A DNA stretch of 5,154 nt from OCS116 cluster bacterium (GTDB taxonomy: Bacteria; Pseudomonadota; Alphaproteobacteria; Rhizobiales; OSC116): assembly GCA_002402005.2 (NCBI GenBank), contig NVUS02000179.1:1-5154 (forward strand), in the 5' to 3' direction. Shown here in pieces: positions 5,016 through 5,154 of the stretch. The notes under the pieces were generated by a model that searched no databases, was not told the origin of the DNA, and was given only the letters and a program-made list of their open reading frames with translations. Each line of letters begins with the position of its first letter. Positions within the stretch are counted from its first letter, which is position 1. Position numbers and translations under genes: made by a program.

Positions 5016-5154
5016 ACATAAAACCCACGAAATACTTGCTGCAATATATCACATAATTAACCATCTGCAAACGCAAAATTCAACAACCGTTCAACGCCCA
5101 AAATCGACGCAACTCATGAACAGGTGGATTATTTGCTAAGATATTGTAGGCGAG
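5016..5154. other. Upstream region of the lipoprotein gene; no gene recognised
   Basis: These 139 bases hold a candidate minus-strand promoter and a TTCAAC direct repeat spaced 11 bases (5079-5084 and 5090-5095). The minus strand is open from the edge to a TGA at 5080-5082 (24 residues), and also to stops at 5136 and 5129 in the other frames. Any of these could be the tail of an upstream gene. None is recognisable. Confidence 0.4.
5043..5071 (-). promoter_or_regulatory. Candidate promoter of the lipoprotein gene
   Basis: The minus strand shows TTTGCA (5071-5066, four of six) and TATATT (5048-5043, five of six) separated by 17 bases. The start would fall about 20 bases before the ATG at 5015. 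If real, the lipoprotein can be expressed apart from any upstream MCE genes. Confidence 0.4.

Noticed and set aside
5080..5154. Minus-strand open stretch of 24 residues ending at TGA 5080, as the tail of an upstream gene
   Set aside because: All three frames are open from the edge for short distances and none matches a known C-terminus, so no gene is called.

Overview
The window looks like a chromosomal piece of an alphaproteobacterium, most likely in or near the Hyphomicrobiales (Rhizobiales), with a moderate-to-low GC content for that group. The clues are a large polar-scaffold-type membrane/coiled-coil protein with a C-terminal domain I associate with alphaproteobacteria, a CtrA-type TTAA-N7-TTAA box with a nearby GANTC site, a FdVI/putidaredoxin-type ferredoxin, and an MCE-associated auxiliary lipoprotein. 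No mobile element, rRNA, tRNA or CRISPR array is visible.

Layout, left to right. Positions 1-282 (minus) hold the first 94 codons of a homocysteine S-methyltransferase-family protein that runs off the left edge. Five bases upstream of it ends a 960-residue gene (288-3170, minus). This protein has a basic disordered N-terminus, two transmembrane segments, about 450 residues of coiled coil, a Pro/Gln/Arg-rich linker and a compact C-terminal domain. Its architecture matches the TipN/GPR class of polar proteins. Positions 3171-3503 form a 333-base AT-rich divergent regulatory region with a perfect CtrA-type box, two off-register TTAA pairs, one GANTC site, two inverted repeats and candidate promoters. 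To the right is a stand-alone HPt phosphotransfer protein (3504-3920, plus), closed by a strong intrinsic terminator (3948-3976). Next comes a [2Fe-2S] adrenodoxin/putidaredoxin-type ferredoxin (4035-4355, plus) with its own candidate promoter and an inverted repeat. Convergent with it is a PqiC-like/ABC-transport auxiliary lipoprotein (4377-5015, minus). Positions 5016-5154 are upstream sequence of that lipoprotein.

The most coherent story is the central divergent unit: a putative cell-pole/coiled-coil scaffold and an orphan HPt protein share a control region carrying a CtrA-type site. This suggests cell-cycle-timed polarity or phosphorelay functions. The link is inferred from architecture and sites, not demonstrated. 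The ferredoxin and lipoprotein look like ordinary housekeeping neighbours: electron transfer to an Fe-S, haem or P450-type acceptor, and the outer-membrane end of an MCE lipid-transport system.
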